Positions 11,382 through 23,522 of a stretch of 45,554 bases of DNA are shown here, piece after piece. This DNA comes from Chrysomallon squamiferum (taxonomy: Eukaryota; Mollusca; Gastropoda; Neomphalida; Peltospiridae), in contig CM022678.1 in NCBI GenBank assembly GCA_012295275.1, positions 4,740,223 through 4,785,776 on the forward strand, written 5' to 3'. The notes beneath the pieces are model-generated. The model was not told the origin of the DNA. It saw only the letters and a program-made list of their open reading frames with translations, and searched no databases. Each line of letters begins with the position of its first letter. The first letter of the stretch is position 1. Position numbers and translations under genes: made by a program.

Positions 11382-11860
11382 GTAGAGAGAGAAGTTGGTA
11401 TTTTGTTAGATTAGTGAAAACCTAAATAACATGTAGATAATAAAATGTTTTTTAATCACTATTTTTCAGGTGATGGTCTCTCATATCAAAATGGCCATTA
11501 TTTCAGTGCAAAAGACAAAGACCTGGACATGGCAGACTCGAGCTGTGCTATGGAGTATGCAGGAGCTTGGTGGTACAACAGTTGTGTTCAGTCCAATCTA
11601 AATGGAATGTATACATATGTAACGACGGCTAATCAGACTTCAGTTTGGTGGTATCCATGGACAAATCAATGGTTTCACCCACTAAAAGGAGCAGTTATGA
11701 AAATAAGACCATCTATGATCGTGCCATAATCCGGATTAATTACAAAATATGTGGACCGATACATGTGAGAGATCTGTGTCAGAAAACTAATCGTAAAGAC
11801 GTAGAAAAATAACGATCACAGTGGTGTTGACTCGCTTTCACTCAGCTTTGAATTTTAATT

Positions 11861-11866
11861 AATAAA
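11861..11866 (+). terminator. Poly(A) signal of gene D
   Basis: AATAAA in the conserved context AATTAATAAATCTTTATG, about 130 bases after the stop. The same context follows the stops of E, F and G. Confidence 0.7.
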
Positions 11867-13824
11867 TCTTTATGCTCTGATTCATTTGTTTTATTTACTT
11901 TTTTATTCTGTTATCAAAGCAGAGAACTCAGTGTTTCGAAAATCAGTCTCTAAAGATGCTCATTTTCTCTAGCAAAGTGCGGATATCACGTGATCTAACG
12001 TCGTAAAGTCAAGGAATGAAACTGTTCAGTTAGAACAATCTCTACGTGCCTGTTTACCTTTATCCTAAAGAATACAACATTAATACTTACTAAAGTAACT
12101 GAAATAATTACAACCATTTATTAAATGTAAACCGAGAATTGTCATTCAAAAAGTGTTTAATGACGCCTCGTAGTAGAAATTGAATTACCTTCAACATGGG
12201 TCCAGTTTGATCAAACATCTGCTGTATTTTAACACGACTCAGTTAACAAGGTGTTTTAATTAATGGTTATCTTACAAGGAATTTATAAAATGTATAAACC
12301 AGTTCTATATATGCGCTAGATAAATAAACACAAAACAAATTAAGGTACATTTACAATTCAATTACGAGAAAGTGAATAATTAGCGATACTAAAAATTATG
12401 ATAAAATATATTTGAATATCTCGTGTGAGAAAGTGAATTAACATCAGCCGGGGAACCAATAAAAATAAGATTCTCCTGGAAGGGAGATTTAACAAATTAA
12501 ACTTCACAATTGTTACTGAGACTGTTTAATTAGACATTACACCATCTCAGAGTAATAAAACAACAGATTACCACATTTTTCCATGACGAAATAAACGTAT
12601 ATCCATCGGCAGATCACTTTGCTTCCAGACATAGATGAAAGCCTTTTATATGAACTCGATTAATAAAATGAACTGATTACGGAATGGAAAACACAATTAC
12701 ACCACAAAGCAACCTTACGTTTTATAATAAGCATCTTAGAAATCCGCGACACTGTTTTATGTATTATATTAACTTTACAGAATATATCTTTAATAATAAA
12801 CAGTACTCTTAGTACTGGAGAGTCGCCAAACAAACATTAAACATTTATTAGCTTATTCCACCTTTTATCTGTTAGAAAGTTATAAATCGATAGCTCACAT
12901 TCAGAAGTTATCGAATCAGTCTCTAGTGTACAAATTACGTAAATAAATAACAGCGACTGAACAAACTGGTTACACCTCAGTTCCCCTAGAATAACACTTC
13001 ACTTTTTTACTTTTAATTTGACGGGGTTTTTTTTCAGCATTTCTGTACTCTACATCAGCAGTATTTTTAATTTGTGGTATCACGTTTTGCACTGTCAACA
13101 GTAACAGTAAACTTACATTTGAATAAATATACTCATTCATGCGTTGACAGATAGACACCTACATAAAAAAATGTATGTACATACAAAGATAAAGGTCCAA
13201 TATTTCAAACTTGTTTTTTCTCAATATTCGAGCATAAAGTTAAATTTTTCATTAGGTTACTTCTGAAAAAAAAAAAATAAAACGATAAGAAATGATGAAT
13301 ATCAATGTATTATTTCGTAATAGACTGAGCAGTTCAACGTTAAAATATACGTTAAATGAACGCTTCTTATCCCAAACTTTCAGTACAAATGTTTCTGACA
13401 CTTGAATTAAAATGTAATTGATTAAGTACTATAGATTTATAGAAGTATATCAAAAGTAATGGACGTACGAATTGTTTTATTCGATTTAGATCTCTTGGAA
13501 TCAGTAGTCGCAGACCAATGATCCTGATGAAGAGCACTATTGTATATATCAGCACAGTTAACGTGAAACATAACACGAAGAACAACATATGAATTATTTA
13601 AAAGTCACTGTTCACTTGAATTTCAATGAGTTACTGTCATTATTAATTTAAAACACTGTTTGATTACCAGTACAAAACGAGGCCAAAATTTTTCAGAGAA
13701 CTCAGTAGTATCTCTCGTGTATTCTCTACACGACATAATTTCATCAAGCATTATTTCACTGAGGACGAAAAAAACGACATCAAGTACAACGCCTTCGAAG
13801 ACGACAACAACAACTTCATCAAAT
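11867..13824. other. Intergenic and 5' flank of gene E (long version)
   Basis: AT-rich non-coding DNA repeated, with changes, upstream of F, G and H. It includes a segment of about 400 bases (about 12279-12682) that is present here and upstream of H but absent upstream of F and G. Conserved sub-blocks: CAAACATTAAACATTTATT at about 12830; TGGTTACACCTCAGTTCCC at about 12967; and the block 13430-13600 carrying CCAAT and TATATAT. A hydrophobic minus-strand open frame (13588-13367) is also repeated but is probably incidental. Confidence 0.6.
13515..13549 (+). promoter_or_regulatory. Candidate promoter of gene E (CCAAT, TATATAT)
   Basis: CCAAT at 13515-13519 and TATATAT at 13543-13549 lie 282 bases (TATA to ATG) upstream of the start codon, inside the best-conserved part of the 5' flank. 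The same pair occurs before F, G and H. Function is inferred from conservation and motif type only. Confidence 0.35.
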
Positions 13825-14222
13825 ATGACGTCTGTGAAGTATATATCACTCCTGATTTTCATCCTGTTTGACTCCACGGCTGCCTCAGAAGTTTGTCCAG
13901 CTTCTGGCAACGATGAAACCAATTTGCAGGAATCTCCGTTATTTCGAGAAGTAAAACCCACATCACAAAGTTTAAAACAAATGACAACATCAGGAAGATT
14001 ACAGTGCGCAGTAAATTGCTATCATCGTCGTGGCTGCCGAAGTATTTTCTATTCGACCACTGACAACAATTGTTTCTTATACGGTGAAGATGTTTTCCGT
14101 TCCACTTTTGAAAATTATTCGGGAATGCGACGTTTCGGTAAATTATTATTTTTCCTTCATAACATTTCTCGATTGTGTTTGTCGTCTTCCTAATTTATTT
14201 CTTCTTCTTCTTCTTCTTCTTC

Positions 14223-14268
<46 letters not shown>

Positions 14269-16273
14269 GATTATCATTATCATCATCATAATTATTATCA
14301 TTATTATTATTCTTATTATTATTATTATATTATTATTATTATTTTCATTATTATTATAATATGCTTGTATTTACCTAGAAATATTTCAGAATGCACTGTT
14401 CAGAATACATGTTCAGAATACACTGATTTCTCTTTACAGATATTGTACTTGCTGATTGTTACGATGTCATGAAGAAAGGATTTCAGACTGATGGGATTTA
14501 TATGGTACAACCACGTGACGATGGAAAGCCAATCAGTGTCTTCTGTGAGATTAGTAATGGAGGATGGCTGGTAAGTCAGGAATATCTTTATCGAGTCAAA
14601 AACCGACTTAGAAACACATCTGCAAACATATAAACCTGCACCTATGATAACACTATCAGGAAAGAGTTTGGGTACCGTAAGTTAAATTGTGAAACATTTA
14701 TCTTTTACGGCATGCCATTTCTCCAGATTCGGAGATTTGTAGTCACAGTTTCTGCTTCTTAATTAACTGATCTGGGTACATCTTAGAGTCGACATTCAAC
14801 AGATTCTTATATTCGTTTCTTTTGTTTTCTTTCTTTGTTATTTTATGTATGTATGTATGTATGTATATGTGTATGTATGTATGTATGTATGTGTGTGTGT
14901 ATATATACTGCTTAATATGTCGACATCATATGACGATTTGGACAAGACTGCGCAATCTAAGTTCATACTCACCTGTTTCCTTATTTAATGAGGTTTTCCA
15001 GAGAAGGACTGACGGATCGGAAGATTTCTACAGAACTTGGAATGAATACAAAGACGGTTTCGGAAATTTAAGCAATGAATTCTGGCTGGGTATGTTTAAA
15101 CCTGATTATCTTTTCGAGAGTCTGGCCTGTTGATGCAAATTGATACTGAAATAGATAAATGTTTCTTTTTTTTAATGAAAATATAACTAATATTCGCAGT
15201 TTGTGTCACATTTGTTCCAACACAAGTATCGCTGTTCGTATTAATATCATCATCATCATCATCATCATCATAACACTGATCATGATCATTAGAAGCATCA
15301 TCATAGCTATTATCATTATTATTATTATTATTAGGTAACACCAACATTCATAGACTAACTGCTCAAGGACTTTATGAACTGAGGGTAGATTTAGAAGATT
15401 TTGCAGGATACTCGGACTACGCCTCCTACAAGAATTTCTCCATAGCAGGAGAAGAAAAGAATTTCCAGTTGTCTGTATCCAATTACAGTGGAACTACTGG
15501 TACATGTGTTCATAATAATATTACTTTCTTCTTATCATTTCCTTTGATGATATGTGATGTTAACTTTCGATTACTGACTTTTTCTTCTTCTTCTTTTTTT
15601 TTGTCAGCTTCATTTTATTTTTTTCACCTTCTCCTTTTTATTATTATTGGCAGAATTATTATCATATTTAGCTGTTGTTGTTGTTCCTACTGTTGCTGTT
15701 GTAATGATAGTAGTAGTAGTAATAGTGATGATGCAGTTATTCTGGTTGTTTTTATAAGACAGACTATTTTATTTAAGTTTTCATTACGGATGGATAGACA
15801 GATAAACACATAAGTGGTAAAACGGTTAACTCGTTAACAACTTATAAAAACTTATGCAGATATTTTAGCACTCACACATTCAGTAAAAATGTTATATTGA
15901 TATGTATATATTTTTTTTACTATGTACAGAGAGATGTAGGCATTTTCGTTGATTAGTGTGTAGCCTAAATAATATGTAGATAATATAAATGTTATTTAAT
16001 CACTATTTTTCAGGTGATGGTCTCTCAAATCATAATGGCTGTTATTTCAGTACAAAAGACAAAGATCTGGACAAGTCAGAGTTCAACTGTGCCATGGAGC
16101 TTCTTGGAGCTTGGTGGTACAACTGTTGTGCTTTGTCCAATCTAAATGGAATGTATACATATGTAACGACATCTAATGAGACTTCAGTTTGGTGGTATAC
16201 ATGGAGCAAACGATGGGCTCAACCGCTAAAAGGAGCAGTAATGAAAATAAGACCATCTAAGATCGTGCCATAG
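13825..16273 (+). CDS. Gene E: secreted PAN/apple-like + fibrinogen-related protein, 321 aa
   Basis: Exons: 13825-14137, 14440-14570, 14993-15089, 15335-15499 and 16014-16273; 966 bases in total, open throughout, phases 1, 0, 1, 1. The start is ATG at 13825 because the frame upstream has no ATG and the ATG opens a signal peptide ([21 protein letters not shown]). Residues about 22-104 are a five-cysteine PAN/apple-like module (LQCAVNC..GC..NNCFLYG). Residues about 110-321 are a FRe[36 protein letters not shown], a calcium-loop-like KDKDLD, NCAM..WWYNCC, LNGMY and [10 protein letters not shown]. Exon 2 is nine bases shorter than in F and G. NFS, NYS and NET are possible N-glycosylation sites. 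Known FReDs bind acetylated or other sugars; the ligand here is unknown. A lectin-like secreted role is an inference. Confidence 0.9.
14200..14360. repeat. (CTT)n-(ATT)n tract in intron 1 of gene E
   Basis: CTT triplets pass into ATT triplets with interruptions, starting about 60 bases after the exon 1 donor. Confidence 0.93.
14844..14910. repeat. (ATGT)n tract in intron 2 of gene E
   Basis: ATGT tetranucleotides followed by GT and TA runs. Longer versions occupy the same intron of F (18921-19008) and G (23001-23092). Confidence 0.92.
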
Positions 16274-16402
16274 TCCGGATTAATTACAAAATATGAGGAC
16301 CGATACATGTGAGAGATCTGTGTCAGAAAACTAATCGTAGAGACAGAAAAATGACGATCACAGTGGAGTTGACTCGCTTTCATTGAGATTTGAAATTTAA
16401 TT

Positions 16403-16408
16403 AATAAA
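16403..16408 (+). terminator. Poly(A) signal of gene E
   Basis: AATAAA in the conserved TTAATTAATAAATC context, about 130 bases past the TAG stop. Confidence 0.7.
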
Positions 16409-17959
16409 TCTTTATGCTCTGATTCATTTGTTTTATTTACTATTTTATTTTTTTTATCAAAGCAGAGGACTCAGTGTTACGAAAATCAGTCTCTAAAGAT
16501 GCTAATTTTCTCTAGCAAAGTGTGGATATCACGTGATCAAACATGTCGTAAGGTGAAGGAATGAAATTGTTGAATTAGAACAATCTGTACGTGCCTGTTT
16601 ACCTTTATCCTAAACAATACAACATCAATACTTACTAAAATAACTGGAATAATTACAACCACGTATTAAATGTAAACCGAGTATTGTCATTCAAAAAGTG
16701 TTTGATGATGTCTCGTAGTAGAAATTGAATTATCTTCAACATGAGTCCAGTTTGATCAAACATCTGCTGTATTTTAACACGACTCAGTTAACAAGGTGTT
16801 TTAATTAATGGTTATCTTACAAGGAACTGAAAACACCGTTACACCACAAACCAACATTACGTGTTATAATAAGCATGTTAGAAATCCGAGACACTCTGTT
16901 ATGTATTATATTAACTTTACAGAATATATCTTTAATAATAAACAGTAATCTTAGTACTGGAGAGTCGCCAAACAAACATTAAACATTTATTAGCTTATTC
17001 CGCCTTCTATCTGTTGGAAAGTTTTAAATCGATAGCTCACATTCAGAAGTTATCCAATCAGTCTCTAGAGTACATATTACATAAATAAATAACAGCGACT
17101 GAACAAACTGGTTACACTTCAGTTCCCCTAGAATAACACTTCACTTTTTTACTATTAATTGGACGGTTTGTGTCACCATTTGTGTATTCTACATCAGCAG
17201 TATTTTTAATTTGTGGTATCACGTTTTGCACTCACCACAGTAACAGTAAACTTACATTTGAATAAATATACTCATTCATGCGTTTACAGATAGAGACCTA
17301 CATAAAAAAATATGTATATATATAAAGATAAAGGTGCATTATTTGAAACTTGTTTTTTCTCAATATTCGAGCATAAAGTTAATTTTTCATTAGGTTACTT
17401 CTGAAAAAAAAAAAAAAAAAAAAAAACGATGAGAAATGATGAAACGATAATAGACTGAGCAGTTCAACGTGAAAATATATATTCAATGAACGCTTGTTTT
17501 CCAAAAAACTTTCAGTACAAATATTGTTTCTGACACTTGAATTAAAATGTAATTGATTAAGTATTATAGATTTATAGAAGTATATCAAAAGTAATGGACG
17601 TACGAATTGTTTTATTCGATTTAGATCTCTTGGAATCAGTAGTCGCAGACCAATGATCCTGATGAAGACCACTATTGTATATATCAGCACAGTTAACTTG
17701 AAACATAACACGAAGAACAACATATGAATTATTTAAAAGTCACTGTTCACTTGAATTTGAATGAGTTACTGTCGTTATTAATTTAAAACACTGTTTGATT
17801 ACCAGTACAAAACGAGGCCAAAAATTTTCAGAGAACTCAGTAGTATCTCTCGTGTATTCTCTACACGACATAATTTCATCAAGCATTATTTCACTGAGAA
17901 CGAAAAAAACGACATCAAGTACAACGCCTTCGAAGACGACAACAACAACTTCATCAAAT
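16409..17959. other. Intergenic and 5' flank of gene F (short version)
   Basis: Homologous to 11867-13824 but lacking the roughly 400-base segment; the junction is near 16824 (AAGGAACTGAAAACACC). It contains a CCAAT and TATATAT pair before F. No coding gene was recognised. A poly(A) run lies at about 17405-17427. Confidence 0.6.
17653..17684 (+). promoter_or_regulatory. Candidate promoter of gene F
   Basis: TATATAT at 17678-17684, 282 bases before the ATG as in E, with CCAAT shortly upstream. The inference rests on repeated spacing in all four units. Confidence 0.35.
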
Positions 17960-18338
17960 ATGACGTCTGTGAAGTATATATCACTCATGATTTTCATCCT
18001 GTTTGACTCCACGGCTGCCTCAGAAGTTTGTCCAGCTTCTGGCAACGTTGAAACCAATTTGCATGAATCACCATTATTTCGAGATGTAAAACCCACATCA
18101 CAAAGTTTAAAACAAATGACAACATCAGGAAGATTACAGTGCGCAGTAAATTGCTATCATCGTCGTGGCTGCCGAAGTATTTTCTATTCGTCCACTGACA
18201 ACAATTGTTTGTTATACGGTGAAGATGTTTTTCGTTCGACGTTTGAAAATTATTCGGGAATGAGACGTTTCGGTAAATTATTATCTTTCTTTCATAACAT
18301 TTCTCAGTTGTGTTTGTCTTCTTCCTAATTTGTTTCTT

Positions 18339-18369
<31 letters not shown>

Positions 18370-18391
18370 TTATTATTATTATTATTATTAT

Positions 18392-18445
<54 letters not shown>

Positions 18446-19390
18446 GATTATGTGTTCGCATTTTACAGATAAATATTTACTCAGAATACAGTGAATTGAT
18501 TTTACAGATGTTGAAAACGATGTACCTGCTGACTGTTACGAAGTCGTGAAAAAAGGAATTCAGACTGATGGGATTTATTTGGTACAACCACGTGACGGTG
18601 GAAAGCCAGTCAGTGTCTTCTGTGAGATTAGTAATGGAGGATGGCTGGTAAGTCAGGAATATCTTTATCTAGACAAAAACCGACTTAGAAACACATCTGC
18701 AGACATATAAGCCTGCTCGTATGATAACCCTATCAGGTAAGAGTTTGTGTACCGTAAGTTAAATTGTGAATCATTTATCTTTTACGACATGCCATTTCTC
18801 CAGATTCGGAGATTTGTAGTCACAGTTTCTGCTTCTTAATTAACTGATCTGGGTACATCTTAGAGTCAAAATTCAGCAGATTATTATATTTGTTTCTTTT
18901 GTTTTCTTTCTTTGTTACTTTATGTATGTATGTATGTATGTATGTATGTATGTATGTATGTATGTATGTATGTGTGTATGTATGTGTGTGTGTATATATA
19001 TATATTGTTTAATATTTCGCCATCATATGACGATTTGGACAAGGCTGCGCAATCTAAGTTCATACTCACCTGTTTCCTTATTTAATGAGGTTTTACAGAG
19101 AAGAACTGACGGATCGGAAGATTTCTACAGAACTTGGAATGAATACAAAGACGGTTTCGGAAATTTAAGCAATGAGTTCTGGCTGGGTATGTTTAAACCT
19201 GATTATCTTTTCGAGAGACTGGCCTGTTGATGCAAATTGATACTGAAATAGATAAATGCTTTTTAATGAAAATATAACTTATATTCGCAGTTTGTGTCAC
19301 ATTTGTTCCAACACAAGTATCGCTGTTCGTATTGATATTATCATCATCATCATCATCACACTGATGATGGTCATTATAAGCATTATCATA

Positions 19391-19424
<34 letters not shown>

Positions 19425-19986
19425 GGTAACACCAATATTCACAGACTGACTACTCAAGGACTTTATGAACTGAGGGTGGATTTAGAAGATTTTGAAGGGA
19501 ACACGAGCTACGCCTCCTACAAGAATTTCTCTGTAGCGGGAGAAGAAAAGAATTTCCAGTTGTCTGTAGCCAATTATAGTGGAATTGCTGGTACATGTTT
19601 TCATAGTAATATTTCCTTTTTTTATCATTTACTTTGATAATATGTGATGTTAACTTTCGATTACTGTTTTTTCTTCTCTTTCTTCTTCTTCTTGTTTTTT
19701 TCGTCAGATTCATTTTTTTGTTTCACCTTCTCCTTCTTCTTATTATTGACATTATTATTATTATCCATTGTTCTTGTTTTTGGTTTTGCTGTTGTAATAA
19801 TATTAGCAGGAGTAATAGTGATGATGCATTTATTCTGGTTGTTATTATAAGACAGACTATTTTATTTAAGTTTGCATTCTGGATAGATAGACAGATAAAC
19901 ACAAAAGTGGTGAGACAGTTAACTCCTTAATAACTTATTAAAAGAAATATGCTTTTATTTTAGTGCTCACATATTCAGTAGAAATG

Positions 19987-20020
<34 letters not shown>

Positions 20021-20389
20021 ATTATTATTATTATTATTATGTAGAGAGAGTAGTTGTTATTTTGTTAGATTATTGTAGTGCCTAAATAACATGTAGATAA
20101 TAAAATGTGTTTTAATCACTATTTTTCAGGTGATGGTCTCTCATATCAAAATGGCCGTTATTTCACTACAAAAGACAAAGATCTGGACATGGCATACTTG
20201 AACTGTGCCATAGAGTATCAAGGAGCTTGGTGGTACAACAATTGTATTCGGTCCAATCTAAATGGAATGTATACATATGTAACGACGGCTAATCAGACTT
20301 CAGTTTGGTGGTATCCATGGACAAATCAATGGTTTCAACCACTAAAAGGAGCAGTTATGAAAATAAGACCATCTAAGATCGTGCCATAG
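17960..20389 (+). CDS. Gene F: secreted PAN/apple-like + fibrinogen-related protein, 324 aa
   Basis: Exons: 17960-18272, 18508-18647, 19090-19186, 19426-19590 and 20130-20389; 975 bases, open, phases 1, 0, 1, 1. The signal peptide is [21 protein letters not shown]. The PAN/apple-like module has Cys24, Cys61, Cys65, Cys71 and Cys83. The FReD begins near Cys114 (DCYEVVKKG), passes [36 protein letters not shown] and KDKDLD, then [15 protein letters not shown] (the conserved second disulfide pair), and ends [10 protein letters not shown]. It differs from gene G at three residues only. Introns 1-3 resemble E; exon 5 resembles D. Likely secreted and lectin-like. Whether the single PAN-like module binds protein or glycan is unknown. 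Confidence 0.9.
18338..18446. repeat. (CTT)n-(ATT)n-(AGT)n compound tract in intron 1 of gene F
   Basis: Three trinucleotide blocks in series. Gene G has the same series at 22417-22528 with slightly different block lengths. Confidence 0.95.
18921..19008. repeat. (ATGT)n tract in intron 2 of gene F
   Basis: ATGT tetranucleotide array followed by GTGTGT and TATATA. Confidence 0.95.
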
Positions 20390-20520
20390 TCCGGATTAAT
20401 TACAAAATATGTGGACCGATACATGTGAGAGATCTGTGTCAGAAAACTAATCGTAAAGACGTAGAAAAATAACGATCACAGTGGTGTTGACTCGCTTTCA
20501 CTCAGCTTTGAATTTTAATT

Positions 20521-20526
20521 AATAAA
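20521..20526 (+). terminator. Poly(A) signal of gene F
   Basis: AATAAA about 130 bases after the TAG stop, in the conserved TTAATTAATAAATCTTTATG context. Confidence 0.7.
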
Positions 20527-22040
20527 TCTTTATGCTCTGATTCATTTGTTTTATTTACTATTTTATTTTTTTTATCAAAGCAGAGGACTCAGTGTTACGA
20601 AAATCAGTCTCTAAAGATGCTAATTTTCTCTAGCAAAGTGTGGATATCACGTGATCAAACATGTCGTAAGGTGAAGGAATGAAATTGTTGAATTAGAACA
20701 ATCTGTACGTGCCTGTTTACCTTTATCCTAAACAATACAACATCAATACTTACTAAAATAACTGGAATAATTACAACCACGTATTAAATGTAAACCGAGT
20801 ATTGTCATTCAAAAAGTGTTTGATGATGTCTCGTAGTAGAAATTGAATTATCTTCAACATGAGTCCAGTTTGATCAAACATCTGCTGTATTTTAACACGA
20901 CTCAGTTAACAAGGTGTTTTAATTAATGGTTATCTTACAAGGAACTGAAAACACCGTTACACCACAAACCAACATTACGTGTTATAATAAGCATGTTAGA
21001 AATCCGCGACACTCTGTTATGTATTATATTAACTTTACAGAATATATCTTTAATAATAAACAGTAATCTTAGTACTGGAGAGTCGCCAAACAAACATTAA
21101 ACATTTATTAGCTTATTCCGCCTTCTATCTGTTGGAAAGTTTTAAATCGATAGCTCACATTCAGAAGTTATCCAATCAGTCTCTAGAGTACATATTACAT
21201 AAATAAATCACAGCGACTGAACAAACTGGTTACACCTCAGTTCACCTAGAATAACACTTCACTTTTTTACTATTAATTGGACGGTTTGTGTCACCATTTG
21301 TGTATTCTACATCAGCAGTATTTTTAATTTGTGGTATCAAGTTTTGCAGTGACAACAGTAACAGTAAACTTACACTTGAATAAATGTACTCATTCATGCG
21401 TTGACAGATACATACCTACATAAAAATAAAAATAAATGTGTCTACATACAAACTTGTTTTCTCTTGATATTCGAGCATAAAGTAAATTTTTCATTAGGTT
21501 ACTTCTGAAACAAAAGTAAATAAAACGATAATAGACTGAGCAGTACAACGAGAAAATATATATTCAATGAACGCTTGTTTTCCAAAAAACTTTCAGTACA
21601 AATATTGTTTCTGACACTTGAATTAAAATGTAATTGATTAAGTATTATAGATTTATAGAAGTATATCAAAAGTAATGGAAGTACGAATTCTTTTATTCGA
21701 TTTAGATCTCTTGGAATCAGTAGTCGCAGACCAATGATCCTGATGAAGAGCACTATTGTATATATCAGCACAGTTCACGTGAAACATAACACGAACAACA
21801 ACATATGAATTATTTAAAAGTCACTGTTCACTTGAATTTGAATGAGTTACTGTCATTATGAATTTAAAACACTGTTTGATTACCAGTACAAACCGTGGCC
21901 AGAAATTTTCAGAGAACTCAGTAGTATCTCTCGTGTATTCTCTACACGACATAATTTCATCAAGCATTATTTCACTGAGAACGAAAAAAACGACATCAAG
22001 TACAACGCCTTCGAAGACGACAACAACAACTTCATCAAAT
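20527..22040. other. Intergenic and 5' flank of gene G (short version)
   Basis: Very close copy of the E-F intergenic region, with the same internal junction near 20941. It diverges around 21420-21530, where poly(A) and CTTGTTTTCTCT stretches differ. No gene recognised. Confidence 0.6.
21734..21765 (+). promoter_or_regulatory. Candidate promoter of gene G
   Basis: TATATAT at 21759-21765, again 282 bases before the ATG, with CCAAT upstream. Confidence 0.35.
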
Positions 22041-22422
22041 ATGACGTCTGTGAAGTATATATCACTCATGATTTTCATCCTGTTTGACTCCACGGCTGCC
22101 TCAGAAGTTTGTCCAGCTTCTGGCAACGTTGAAACCAGTTTGCATGAATCACCATTATTTCGAGATGTAAAACCCACATCACAAAGTTTAAAACAAATGA
22201 CAACCTCAGGAAGGTTACAGTGCGCAGTAAATTGCTATCATCGTCGTGGCTGCCGAAGTATTTTCTATTCGTCCACTGACAACAATTGTTTGTTATACGG
22301 TGAAGATGTTTTTCGTTCGACGTTTGAAAATTATTCGGGAATGAGACGTTTCGGTAAATTATTATCTTTCTTTCATAACATTTCTCAGTTGTGTTTGTCT
22401 TCTTCCTAATTTGTTTCTTCTT

Positions 22423-22453
<31 letters not shown>

Positions 22454-22475
22454 TTATTATTATTATTATTATTAT

Positions 22476-22526
<51 letters not shown>

Positions 22527-23482
22527 GATTATGTGTTCGCATTTTACAGATAAATATTTACTCAGAATACAGTGAATTGATTTTACAGATGTTGAAAACG
22601 ATGTACCTGCTGACTGTTACGAAGTCGTGAAAAAAGGAATTCAGACTGATGGGATTTATTTGGTACAACCACGTGACGGTGGAAAGCCAGTCAGTGTCTT
22701 CTGTGAGATTAGTAATGGAGGATGGCTGGTAAGTCAGGAATATCTTTATCTAGACAAAAACCGACTTAGAAACACATCTGCAGACATATAAGCCTGCTCG
22801 TATGATAACCCTATCAGGTAAGAGTTTGTGTACCGTAAGTTAAATTGTGAATCATTTATCTTTTACGACATGCCATTTCTCCAGATTCGGAGATTTGTAG
22901 TCACAGTTTCTGCTTCTTAATTAACTGATCTGGGTACATCTTAGTCAAAATTCAGCAGATTATTATATTTGTTTCTTTTGTTTTCTTTCTTTGTTACTTT
23001 ATGTATGTATGTATGTATGTATGTATGTATGTATGTATGTATGTATGTATGTATGTATGTGTGTATGTATGTGTGTGTGTATATATATATATTGTTTAAT
23101 ATTTCGCCATCATATGACGATTTGGACAAGGCTGCGCAATCTAAGTTCATACTCACCTGTTTCCTTATTTAATGAGGTTTTACAGAGAAGAACTGACGGA
23201 TCGGAAGATTTCTACAGAACTTGGAATGAATACAAAGACGGTTTCGGAAATTTAAGCAATGAGTTCTGGCTGGGTATGTTTAAACCTGATTATCTTTTCG
23301 AGAGACTGGCCTGTTGATGCAAATTGATACTGAAATAGATAAATGTTTTTTTAATGAAAATATAACTTATATTCGCAGTTTGTGTCACATTTGTTCCAAC
23401 ACAAGTATCGCTGTTCGTATTGATATTATCATCATCATCATCATCACACTGATGATGGTCATTATAAGCATTATCATAGTTA

Positions 23483-23522
<40 letters not shown>

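Larger units (their letters stand above)
10132..11729 (+). pseudogene. Gene D: FReD exons 2-5 intact, no forward exon 1
   Basis: Exons: 10132-10271 (DVENDVPTDCYDVLKKG..GGWL), 10451-10547 ([24 protein letters not shown]..), 10778-10942 ([27 protein letters not shown]) and 11470-11729 ([21 protein letters not shown], stop TAA). All four are open, their splice sites are good, and together they encode a whole fibrinogen-like domain. The first exon is represented only by an inverted fragment immediately upstream, so no signal peptide or start codon is visible. Either it is dead through inversion or it uses an undetected upstream exon. Exon 5 resembles F and G; introns 2-3 resemble H. That mix points to exchange among copies. 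Confidence 0.82.

Noticed and set aside
13367-13588. Conserved hydrophobic minus-strand open frame before E, with copies before F, G and H
   Set aside because: Not called as a gene: the copies are recent DNA duplicates, so conservation alone does not show coding. It overlaps the probable promoter and its ends differ among copies. Kept only as a finding.
13660-13824. Upstream open extension of exon 1 in E (and its copies in F, G, H)
   Set aside because: It contains no ATG before the signal peptide; it is the 5' UTR, open by chance.
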